From Candidatus Latescibacterota bacterium (lineage in GTDB: Bacteria; Krumholzibacteriota; Krumholzibacteriia; WVZY01; JAKEHA01), in contig JAKEHA010000100.1 of NCBI GenBank assembly GCA_022615275.1, forward strand, positions 1 through 13,015: a stretch of 13,015 nt of DNA. Reading direction: 5' to 3'. The notes beneath the pieces are model-generated. The model saw nothing but the letters and a program-made list of their open reading frames with translations. It was not told where the DNA came from and searched no databases. Of the stretch, positions 1 through 5,371 are shown piece after piece; position 1 is the stretch's first letter; each line of letters starts with the position of its first letter. The translations under genes were made by a program, and so were the position numbers.

Positions 1-93
1 GGCTCTTGTCAATCGTCTTGCCCACCGTGTTCCGTAGAGACTATCGTCGAGGTTGTTCGGGCACCTCTCGCCCTGGTGATATATCACCCTCAT
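1..93 (-). CDS. Possible 5' end of an unknown ORF leaving the window
   Basis: An ATG at 93-91 on the minus strand opens a frame of 31 codons running off the left edge without a stop (begins MRVIYHQGERCPNNLDD). An AGGAGG-like element lies at 111-117, but about 16 bases before the ATG, too far for a normal ribosome binding site. I do not recognise the sequence. It overlaps the end of the possible transposase remnant in another frame and may simply be part of the same decayed element. Low confidence that it is a gene. Confidence 0.15.
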   Translation of the reverse strand, partial: MRVIYHQGERCPNNLDDSLYGTRWARRLTRA

Positions 94-188
94 GGTCTCT
101 CGTTCGATTCCTCCTCTTTTGTGGCCTCGGCAGGACAGAGGCGAGTCTTCTGTTCAGGATCGAACCGGAAGTCTTGCGCGCAAAAGGG
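90..188 (-). pseudogene. Possible remnant of an IS1182-like transposase
   Basis: Reading the minus strand from about 188, a short open frame with no start codon encodes a stretch containing AQDFRFDPEQKTRLCPA, then a few charged residues and a TGA at 90-92. The pattern DFRFDP..(T)..CPA resembles, from memory, the linker just before the zinc-binding cysteines of IS1182-type DDE transposases (DFRYDPE....CPAG). The frame breaks right after CPA, and upstream it is closed by a stop lying in the first repeat copy (182-193), so at most a scrap survives. The remainder would lie beyond the left edge. This rests on one short motif; it could equally be chance coding in non-coding DNA. Confidence 0.25.
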
Positions 189-228
189 TCAAGCGGGCAA
201 ATGGGTCAAGTCCCTAAATATAAAAGAC
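182..228 (+). repeat. Repeat copy A (plus orientation), with tandem GGGTCAAG
   Basis: The octamer GGGTCAAG occurs twice, at 186-193 and 203-210. From 203 to 228 the sequence matches the minus-strand reading of the 856-888 repeat at 20 of 26 aligned positions (GGGTCA-GTC, then AAATATAA and a final AC). It lies in the opposite orientation to the copies at 856-888 and 1441-1473, so A and the 1441 copy face each other like terminal inverted repeats around the two small membrane-protein genes. It is more degenerate than the other two. Confidence 0.5.
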
Positions 229-325
229 CTGATATTTCAAGACCAGATGCCGGCGCCCGCGCGAATACAACAACGCAAGATCGAGCCCTTTACGTCTGCA
301 GGCGAGTGACACCGAGGATAGCCAG

Positions 326-727
326 TCATCGCTCGCTACCGCTAAGCGGCTTCTGCGATCTAGGCTCGAAAAGCCAGTACTCAAACATCACGAGAGCAAT
401 AGTAAGGATCGCCCAGGCCCACCACGTGTCATCCCATTCATCGACATGTCTGTTGACAAACTCATGAATGACTCCGTACCCGACCCAGACCATGACACTT
501 GGAATACCAATTGCCAGAACGAATCGCTGCGGGAGGCCTAGCGTATTTCTGGATCGAACAATGGAGGACACAATCCAGGTAACCACTAGGATCGCGGCGA
601 GGCCAGCGAACCACCCAAGGAACGTACGACCCCACAGAACTCGGCCGGGAAGCTTCTCGATAACGTAAGCCACGAAGGCGGTCCACGCAGTTGCGGCTAA
701 TCCTGCGATGAACTTCCACTTAATCAT
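326..727 (-). CDS. Small four-helix membrane protein, unknown function
   Basis: 133 residues, not recognised. Four hydrophobic segments are visible at about residues 6-24, 36-57, 68-89 and 101-120. An acidic, Trp-rich loop precedes the last helix (VDEWDDTWW, about 95-103), and the tail is short and polar. It is therefore probably an integral inner-membrane protein. The start is the ATG at 727, preceded by GGAG at a spacing of 9 bases (in 728-740), which supports it. It lies in the AT-richer left segment with no operon partner close by; the next gene upstream ends 187 bases away, beyond a repeat copy. Codon use and base content differ from the GC-rich core, consistent with acquired DNA. The fold gives no function; cassette-type orphan, immunity-like or stress-related membrane protein are all possible. 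Confidence 0.6.
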   Translation of the reverse strand: MIKWKFIAGLAATAWTAFVAYVIEKLPGRVLWGRTFLGWFAGLAAILVVTWIVSSIVRSRNTLGLPQRFVLAIGIPSVMVWVGYGVIHEFVNRHVDEWDDTWWAWAILTIALVMFEYWLFEPRSQKPLSGSER

Positions 728-855
728 GCGCCGTTTCTCCCACTAACTATAGATCGTCTTGTATGGGGTTCATTATCAACGGAGCCAGCCTGACAATTAA
801 GCGAGCGCGGGGTACGCTGTGGGTACTCGCTGACCGATTGAGTCTGGTCTGCCGA

Positions 856-888
856 GTTTATTATATTTTAAGACGTGACCCCTTTATT
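856..888 (-). repeat. 33-bp repeat copy B
   Basis: Read on the minus strand it begins AATAAAGGGGTCACGTCT and ends ATAATAAAC. It matches the 1441-1473 copy at 28 of 33 positions in the same orientation, 585 bases away, and both outer ends (AATAAAGGGG and ATAATAAAC) are conserved. The two copies bracket the gene at 915-1394, suggesting a repeat-ORF module. Just to its left, AGCGAG (800-805) can pair with CTCGCT (826-831), enclosing two GGGTAC/GGTAC motifs, so the flank is itself hairpin-prone. The GGGGTCA(A/G)GTCT core recalls short repeats often seen beside REP-associated (IS200-like) transposases, but no such transposase is in the window. Confidence 0.75.
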
Positions 889-914
889 CATGCGGATACC
901 CGATTGGGAAATGT

Positions 915-1394
915 TCAAATTCTTGATCCGTAGAGCGCTTGCACTGTGGTCCAGGTGTGCTGACCAATGTACGCCGCTACGAACCCAAGTAGGACGTTGG
1001 AAAGCGTGCCGATGAGGAACCGCATTAGCATCAAGGACCCCCAAATGCGCCGGGCTTTTAGATACTCCAGAGGTGGCACATCGGGCAGAGAGTCTGGGAC
1101 CTTCAGTACGTTGCTCCACACCTCCCATTTCGAAGCCACCTTGAACGCGAGCCAACCGGCTAATAATTCGTAAGCTCCGGTCCACGCTGAAGCAAGCGCT
1201 ACAAGCCGCTCCAAACCACCTAGCCACTTTCCGGCATGCTCAATACCCGATGGCTGAATTGCATTCCAGATAGCCTCTCGAAAGCCATCGGGCTTTTCTA
1301 GCTTGAGTTTTCCAAGGTCGAGTACACAGCCAACGATTGGACCGCTAATAGCGGCAACCAAAATGCCAACAGCGATTTCGAGAAGTTCAGTCAC
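915..1394 (-). CDS. Small membrane protein between repeats, unknown function
   Basis: About 159 residues from the GTG at 1394; not recognised. I chose this start because GGAG lies 6 bases upstream of it. A TTG four codons further up (1406) keeps the frame but has no ribosome binding site. Hydrophobic stretches (numbered from the TTG) lie at about residues 8-29, 66-92 and 120-147, so three or four membrane helices are likely. A soluble loop between helices 1 and 2 (about 31-62) carries KLKLEKPDGFREAIW. The gene sits wholly between two 33-bp direct repeats (856-888 and 1441-1473) in the AT-richer left segment and has no neighbour within an operon distance. It is probably cargo of the repeat-bounded element. 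Function unknown. Confidence 0.6.
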   Translation of the reverse strand: MTELLEIAVGILVAAISGPIVGCVLDLGKLKLEKPDGFREAIWNAIQPSGIEHAGKWLGGLERLVALASAWTGAYELLAGWLAFKVASKWEVWSNVLKVPDSLPDVPPLEYLKARRIWGSLMLMRFLIGTLSNVLLGFVAAYIGQHTWTTVQALYGSRI

Positions 1395-1418
1395 GCGATG
1401 CTCCAACAGCTCAGCAAC

Positions 1419-1467
1419 GGGGCCTAGTCTTTCGATATCAGTTTATTATCTTTCGAGACTTGGCCCC
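1419..1467. repeat. Imperfect palindrome spanning the repeat at the chromosome junction
   Basis: Arms at 1419-1430 (GGGGCCTAGTCT) and 1456-1467 (AGACTTGGCCCC) are complementary at 11 of 12 positions around a 25-base loop. The right arm is the core of repeat copy C; the left arm lies just outside the repeat, on the side of the 915-1394 gene. A foldable end next to a short repeat is reminiscent of single-strand transposition ends (REP/IS200-like) or of a terminator stem. There is no T-run directly after either arm. Confidence 0.55.
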
Positions 1468-1473
1468 TTTATT
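1441..1473 (-). repeat. 33-bp repeat copy C, at the break in the wzi-like gene
   Basis: Same orientation as the 856-888 copy and 28 of 33 identical to it. On the minus strand it begins AATAAAGGGGCCAAGTCT. Its outer end abuts codon 231 of the wzi-like gene, and its inner part supplies the last codons and TAA stop of that gene. To its right the sequence is GC-rich chromosome and to its left the AT-richer segment, so it marks the boundary of the inserted or rearranged DNA. Confidence 0.75.
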
Positions 1474-2165
1474 TCGTGGAGCACCCGGCCCCAATCGACG
1501 TAGTCGCGGCCCACGGTCAGGTCGACGTGCTGCCAGGTCGCGAGCACGTACGAGCGATCGAACAGCGCGGTCAGCCCGTTGAAGCTCTTCTCGCGCCGCG
1601 ACGGCTTGTGGTCGTCGGCGCGGTCGCCGTGCTGGGGACCGAAGAGGAGACGGTAGCGCACGTCGTAGGTGACGCGCTCGCCGAGGTGGAGTTTCACCGT
1701 GGGGTCGCTCGCGAGGTAGTACTCGACCTCGTCGCCGAAGGGCGCGCGCTCAGAAAACGCGCGCGCGTCGAAGTCTGCTTCTAACGCGACTTCGTCGTCG
1801 CGCGCGAACAGCGCCCGATCGTAGCGTTTCGATGGATCCCCTTGCGCTTCGTCGTTCCAGAACTCCTGCATGAGCCGTCGCCATTCGTAACGGTTGCGGT
1901 CGTCCGCGGGGCTGAAACGCCCCGACGCGAAGCACTCATTGATCTGTTCCACGATGCGCATGAACTCGTCGCGGGAGAATGGACGGTCTTCAGGAAGCGT
2001 GCAGCACCCCAGCGCCTCGAAGCGCTCGATTGCGCGATAGCTCCAGCTATCCAGGGGAATGCGCTCGTGTCCGACCGCACCCACCAGCGCGGGCACGAAC
2101 AAGACCAAAGACACGAATGGGAACACTAATCGCATGTCGGGTCGCACGGCGCGACCGGCCGTCAT
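1446..2165 (-). pseudogene. 3'-truncated Wzi-like (capsule assembly) outer-membrane protein
   Basis: 239 codons. From the ATG at 2165, which overlaps the TPR gene's stop as ATGA, there is a basic start, a hydrophobic signal segment (about residues 12-31) and then DSWSYRAIERFEALG (39-53) and RPFSRDEF (61-68). This is the opening pattern of Caps_assemb_Wzi-family barrel proteins, which bind or organise surface polysaccharide at the outer membrane. Alternating beta-strand-like stretches follow (about 122-215), then GRDYVDWGRVLH (219-230), the point where family members read GR..L.WGPG.. and continue for some 200 or more residues. Here the match stops at residue 230; the last nine residues (EIKGPSLER) and the stop come from repeat copy C. 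The barrel is incomplete, so the product is probably non-functional. An alternative start is the ATG at 2135. The family call is moderately sure; the truncation is clear if the call is right. Confidence 0.6.
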
Positions 2166-3274
2166 GCGACGCGTTGCCGGTGGGCGTGCAGTTTGGCGTC
2201 GGCGATGCGAAAGCTCGCGCGCGCGTCGTCCTTGCGGTCCGCGCGGTCGTACACCATGCCGAGCGCGTAGAACGCGCGATGGTCGTCGGGGGTGAGCTCG
2301 GTGACGCGCTTCAAGGGGGGAATGGCGCGCGCGGGTTGGTTCAAGTGATTGAAGCACATCCCGATGTGATACAGGATGGACGGGTGGTCGGGGCTCGCCT
2401 TGAGCGCGGACTGCAAGAGCTTGACGGCCTTCGCGTACAACCCCTTGCGATAATAAATCATACCGATGAAGAAGGGCGACTGCGGGTGCCCCGATTCCAG
2501 CTTGATCACGCGCCGGAACGCCTCCAAGGCGCCTTCCATGTCGCCGAATCCGTACAGCGCGAGACCCAGGTTGTAGTGCGCCTCGATGCTCTCCGGCGCC
2601 AGTTTGATGGCTTGCCGGAACTCACGAATCGCTTCTTCGTGGCTGCCGTGCTCGCCGTAGAGCGCGCCCAGATTGAAGTGTGCTTCCGCGCTTCGCGGGT
2701 TGAACTGAAGCGCGCGCCGGAAGAACTGGATCGCCTGCGCGTTCTCGCCGCGCAGGTCCATCAAGTAACCGAGGTTGGTGTAGGCACGCGCGTGCCCGCG
2801 GTCGAGTGCGATGGCGCGGCGGTAGCACTCCTCGGCTTCGGTGCGGCGTTCGTTGCGCGCGAAGGTGACACCCATGCGGTAGTGGCACTCCGCATTCGAC
2901 GGCTCCAGCTCGACCGCTCTCTTGTGCGCGCAGAGCGCGTCATCGAGGCGTCCGAGTCGATCGTAGATGCGGCCGAGGAAATAATGCGGCAGCGCGCGCT
3001 CGGACTCCTCGGACGCGAGCCGCTCGAAGCACTCGGCCGCGACGAACAACTCGCCCGCGTCGGTCATGAACTGGCCGATCGCCCCCAGGAGCGACGTGGG
3101 CACGGTTTCGCGCCGTGCGACGCGCTCGATCGCGTCCAACGCCTCGCGACGCCGTCCAGCGTCCCAGGCCAGGCGCGCCCGCTCGAACTCCCCGTGGGGG
3201 TCCGCCTCCGTCTCCACACCGCGCCGGCGCAACCGGGGGATGCGAGCCGACTTTTCCTTCCGCGTGCCCAGCAA
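2162..3274 (-). CDS. TPR-repeat protein
   Basis: 370 residues. Eight consecutive 34-residue tetratricopeptide repeats run from about residue 94 to 365 (for example AEAHFNLGALYGEHGSHEEA and IEAHYNLGLALYGFGDMEGA), with less regular helical repeats before them (about 28-93). There is no signal peptide or membrane helix and the N-terminus is very basic, so a cytoplasmic protein-protein scaffold is likely; the partner cannot be read from sequence. The start is TTG at 3274, fixed by a strong GAGGAGG 6 bases upstream. It is followed by the wzi-like gene with an ATGA overlap, so the two form a translationally coupled operon, and the TPR protein may have served envelope assembly. A TTGACA promoter lies about 90 bases upstream. 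The MglA-like GTPase gene is upstream on the same strand but separated by 343 bases. Confidence 0.9.
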   Translation of the reverse strand: MLGTRKEKSARIPRLRRRGVETEADPHGEFERARLAWDAGRRREALDAIERVARRETVPTSLLGAIGQFMTDAGELFVAAECFERLASEESERALPHYFLGRIYDRLGRLDDALCAHKRAVELEPSNAECHYRMGVTFARNERRTEAEECYRRAIALDRGHARAYTNLGYLMDLRGENAQAIQFFRRALQFNPRSAEAHFNLGALYGEHGSHEEAIREFRQAIKLAPESIEAHYNLGLALYGFGDMEGALEAFRRVIKLESGHPQSPFFIGMIYYRKGLYAKAVKLLQSALKASPDHPSILYHIGMCFNHLNQPARAIPPLKRVTELTPDDHRAFYALGMVYDRADRKDDARASFRIADAKLHAHRQRVA

Positions 3275-3280
3275 CGCGCG

Positions 3281-3287
3281 CCTCCTC
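3281..3287 (-). promoter_or_regulatory. Strong ribosome binding site deciding a TTG start
   Basis: CCTCCTC on the plus strand reads GAGGAGG on the minus strand, 6 bases before the TTG at 3274. No ATG or GTG in the same frame nearby has a comparable element, so the TPR gene most likely starts at this TTG. Confidence 0.7.
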
Positions 3288-3362
3288 GATTGCGCCCCCG
3301 GCGGACCGCTTCAAACGCGATAATTCACGCCGAGTCAACGAGATGCATTGACTTCGGGCGTC

Positions 3363-3392
3363 ACCGTACGTGAGCCGTCGAAAAACTGTCAA
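3363..3392 (-). promoter_or_regulatory. Sigma-70-type promoter of the TPR/wzi-like operon
   Basis: On the minus strand a perfect -35 TTGACA (3392-3387) is followed after 18 bases by TACGGT (3368-3363), a weak -10. This predicts a leader of roughly 80 bases before the TTG start at 3274. CGAAAA (about 3379-3384) and TTTTCG (3396-3401) form an inverted repeat flanking the -35 element, a position where a repressor could act. The -10 match is poor, so an activator may be needed or the call may be wrong. Confidence 0.4.
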
Positions 3393-3402
3393 GGGTTTTC
3401 GA

Positions 3403-3435
3403 GAACCACGGAAGTGCTTTCTCACAAAGTGGTTC
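3403..3435. repeat. 7-bp perfect inverted repeat upstream of the TPR promoter
   Basis: GAACCAC (3403-3409) and GTGGTTC (3429-3435) are perfect complements around a 19-base spacer. They lie just upstream of the TTGACA box on the minus strand. The spacing of about two and a half helical turns centre to centre would suit a dimeric regulator. No factor can be named. Confidence 0.35.
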
Positions 3436-3441
3436 GCTTCC

Positions 3442-3450
3442 TTATCCACA
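3442..3450 (+). promoter_or_regulatory. Perfect DnaA-box 9-mer
   Basis: TTATCCACA matches the strongest DnaA-binding consensus (TTATNCACA) exactly. It is a single site in the intergenic region upstream of the TPR promoter. There is no cluster of boxes, no AT-rich unwinding stretch and no dnaA, dnaN or gyrB nearby, so this is not an origin. If real it would be a DnaA-regulated promoter or titration site. Confidence 0.35.
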
Positions 3451-3512
3451 GAAATGTTGGGGAGCGGCTGCGTGGGACTCGAACGCTGCCCGGCGGGTCC
3501 TGTCACTCGTCA

Positions 3513-3535
3513 CCCCGCCGCCTGACGCGGCGGGG
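3513..3535. terminator. GC hairpin downstream of the GTPase gene
   Basis: CCCCGCCGC (3513-3521) and GCGGCGGGG (3527-3535) form a perfect 9-bp stem with a 5-base loop, 82 bases beyond the stop codon of the GTPase gene on the minus strand. The stem is strong, but no T-run follows on either strand. It could be a Rho-assisted or non-canonical terminator or just a GC-rich structure. Confidence 0.4.
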
Positions 3536-3617
3536 GCCCCACGAGCGCCACCGCCGGGGGACGCCTCGAGGTCGTCGGAAAGTGACGCCCCGCAAGTCGG
3601 TGCGAAACTTGGGCGGA

Positions 3618-5027
3618 TCAGTCGACGATTTTCACGTCGAGGACGATGCGAATGGGCGCTCCGCCTTCGAGCTGCGCGCGTGTGAGCGCGAGTGGAACCA
3701 CGACGCGGACTTCGCGAATCTCTTGCGTGACGTGTGCTTGAACCGCTACGCGCTCTTCGACGGCAACGCGCTCTTCGACCGCGGGACGCGCGTCGAGTTG
3801 GACCTGACGCACGTCGATCGCGGGGCGCGCTTCGCGCACGGGTTCGGGCGCTTTGGGCGGCGCGGGCTTTGGCTCCGTGCGGCGCATGGGATCGGTGACG
3901 AATTCGTCGGGACCCTCTTCTCGCGCGCTCTCGGACGCCAGCGATGCTTCGTCGAGCGCCGGCAAACGCCCGAGTTCCTCGTCGAACGGCGACTCCGGAA
4001 TCGCGGCAAAGAGATTCTCGTCGGCGGGTGCGTCCGCGGACGGCGCTCGAGGCGCCGCCTTCGCCAACGGCGCGTCGACGGGGCGGCGGGCCGGGCCCTT
4101 GACGGGCGCTGCCTGCGTCGGCTCGGGTTTGCGCGCGGCCGGTCTCGCCGGCGGTGCGCCAGGCTTCGCAGCCGGGGTTCTGGGCACGTCGACTTCGCGC
4201 AGCACCAAGTCCACGTGATCGTCGAACTCGAATGCGTCGGCCGGCGCCGGCTCCGCGGGCGGGGGCGGCGCGTGCTTGGGTGCCGTCGGCACCGCCGGGC
4301 GCGCGGCGCGTGCGGGCGGCTCGATCACGTCGGCGACGATCGCCTTACCCTTGCCGCGACCGGCGGGGGCCTTCGCGCCGCCGCGTGCGGCTTCGGCCGG
4401 CGCCGGGGCGATTCCGGGCTCGGCGGCGAGGTCGCCCTTTTCCAGGCGATCCTTCAGCACGCGGTACACCATGGTCGCGATCCCGTGGAACGTCTCGTAT
4501 ACGCCGGTCCCCTTGCTGGCGACCGCTTCGAACGACGGCTTCCTGAGCGGATTCAAGCGCGCGTCCAGCTCGGCCAGCGGAACCGCGTCGGGTAGATCGC
4601 GTTTGTTGTACTGGATCACCCACGGGATCTCGTCCAGCGTCATGCCGTGCTCGTTCAAGTTCTGCTCGAGGTTGCGCAGGCTCTCGAGGTTCTCTTCGAG
4701 CTTTGCGCGCGAGGAGTCGGCTACGAACACCACGGCATCCACGCCCTTCAAGACCAGCTTGCGCGTGGCGTTGTAATAGACCTGGCCGGGTACCGTATAG
4801 AGCAGGAAGCGCGTGCGATATCCGTTGATCTCGCCGAGCTCGAGCGGAAGGAAATCGAAGAAGAGCGTCCGGTCGGTCTGCGTCTTCATCGAGACCATCT
4901 TGCCCTTGGCGTTGTTGGGCGTCTTCTCGTGGATGAACTCGAGATTGGTCGTCTTGCCGCTCACCCCGGGGCCGTAGTAGACGATCTTGGCGTTGATCTC
5001 CCCGCCGGTATAGTTCAGCACGACCAT
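3618..5027 (-). CDS. MglA-family small GTPase with a long Pro/Ala-rich C-terminal extension
   Basis: 469 residues. Residues 1-197 are a complete MglA-type Ras-like G domain: P-loop GPGVSGKTT (19-27), R53-T54, the unusual switch motif TVPGQ (78-82) with Thr in place of Asp, NKRD (141-144) and S171-K172. Positions coincide with those of Myxococcus MglA (T78, Q82, R53), where the protein sets cell polarity and motility as a GTP-dependent switch. Typical MglA ends near residue 195. Here about 270 residues follow: a Pro/Ala/Lys-rich linker, acidic islands (such as EFDDHVDL) and a predicted folded end (about 420-469, VRVVVPLALTRAQLEGGAP...). A tandem VEERVAV repeat lies near 412-425. ATG at 5027 is supported by AAGGA 9 bases upstream. 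No mglB (roadblock) gene is adjacent. The GTPase call is firm; the tail's role is unknown. Confidence 0.92.
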   Translation of the reverse strand: MVVLNYTGGEINAKIVYYGPGVSGKTTNLEFIHEKTPNNAKGKMVSMKTQTDRTLFFDFLPLELGEINGYRTRFLLYTVPGQVYYNATRKLVLKGVDAVVFVADSSRAKLEENLESLRNLEQNLNEHGMTLDEIPWVIQYNKRDLPDAVPLAELDARLNPLRKPSFEAVASKGTGVYETFHGIATMVYRVLKDRLEKGDLAAEPGIAPAPAEAARGGAKAPAGRGKGKAIVADVIEPPARAARPAVPTAPKHAPPPPAEPAPADAFEFDDHVDLVLREVDVPRTPAAKPGAPPARPAARKPEPTQAAPVKGPARRPVDAPLAKAAPRAPSADAPADENLFAAIPESPFDEELGRLPALDEASLASESAREEGPDEFVTDPMRRTEPKPAPPKAPEPVREARPAIDVRQVQLDARPAVEERVAVEERVAVQAHVTQEIREVRVVVPLALTRAQLEGGAPIRIVLDVKIVD

Positions 5028-5371
5028 GTCGTCGCGTCCTTCCGTCTCGTGCGCGCGCGTGGCGTTCGCCTTCGCCGCGAGGTTTGATTGACGTTGCGTG
5101 TGTTCTGCCGGGGCGGCCCACAGATCGTGCTCTTGCTGATGAGGCCAGGGTGAGAAAGCTCAAGCGCTTCTGCGAACGGACCGCCCCGGCAGGCGGCTAG
5201 CGGGCAAGTAGCATGCCAACCAGGGAGCCGTGCGGAACACCCAACCCGTTTAGGCAACGTGACTTGACCACGGAGGGAGGCAGGGTGGAAGCTATTGCCT
5301 CGGGCGCGGCTGCAATATGCTCCGGCGCTTGCAAAACCGCGACGCCCCGCCTACGATAGCGCCCAGCTTCG
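5028..5371. other. 344-bp divergent intergenic region
   Basis: It separates the minus-strand GTPase gene from the plus-strand MFS operon, so both sets of promoters should lie here. Towards the MFS gene, TTGCCT (5295-5300) and TATGCT (5316-5321) are a weak candidate pair with a short 15-base spacing. No clear promoter is seen for the GTPase gene. The region contains a 12-bp inverted repeat (5105-5116 and 5181-5192) and no convincing ORF. Confidence 0.45.
5105..5192. repeat. 12-bp perfect inverted repeat around a 64-base interior
   Basis: CTGCCGGGGCGG (5105-5116) and CCGCCCCGGCAG (5181-5192) are exact complements. As RNA they would close an 88-base structure. The interior contains the palindrome AAGCGCTT (5163-5170). 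It lies in the 5' region of the GTPase gene, so it could be a leader structure, an unannotated small RNA or a pair of operator half-sites. No known RNA family was matched. Confidence 0.45.

Larger units (their letters stand above)
1..325. other. Left-end stretch without a convincing gene
   Basis: No frame here gives a convincing protein. Apart from repeat copy A (182-228) and the possible transposase scrap (90-188), there is a near-exact direct repeat of about 10 bases at 225-234 and 241-250 (AAGACCTGAT and AAGACCAGAT). The plus-strand frame spanning 6-467 has no ribosome binding site, has atypical composition, and runs antisense into the 326-727 gene, so I treat it as chance. If the element inserted in the wzi-like gene ended at copy A, the missing wzi 3' half should be readable on the minus strand of 1-181. 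It is not. Confidence 0.5.
3275..3617. other. 343-bp intergenic control region
   Basis: It lies between the GTPase stop and the TPR start, both on the minus strand. In transcription order it contains the GC hairpin (3513-3535), a DnaA-box 9-mer (3442-3450), a 7-bp inverted repeat (3403-3435), a TTGACA promoter (3363-3392) and the GAGGAGG ribosome binding site (3281-3287). A GTTCGAGTCCC string at about 3474-3484 (minus) looks like a tRNA T-loop, but no cloverleaf forms. No small gene is convincing. Confidence 0.5.

Noticed and set aside
728..1480. Integron gene cassettes with attC sites
   Set aside because: Small ORFs separated by foldable repeats suggested it, but no paired RYYYAAC and GTTRRRY core sites were found around either gene, and no integrase is present.
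1979..3373. Long plus-strand ORF opposite the TPR gene
   Set aside because: It is antisense to a clear eight-TPR protein and has the Arg/Val/Ala-rich composition of a GC-rich shadow frame.
3442..3450. Chromosomal replication origin
   Set aside because: Only one exact DnaA box, no AT-rich unwinding stretch and no origin-linked genes nearby.
3466..3500. tRNA or tmRNA 3' end on the minus strand
   Set aside because: GTTCGAGTCCC looks like a T-loop, but the 5' side cannot pair to form a T-stem, no CCA-ready acceptor pairs, and the upstream sequence for a tmRNA is GTPase coding DNA.
5136..5157. Hammerhead ribozyme core
   Set aside because: CTGATGAG and GAAA occur at the right distance, but the bases between cannot form stem II and no flanking stem with a cleavage-site triplet is seen.
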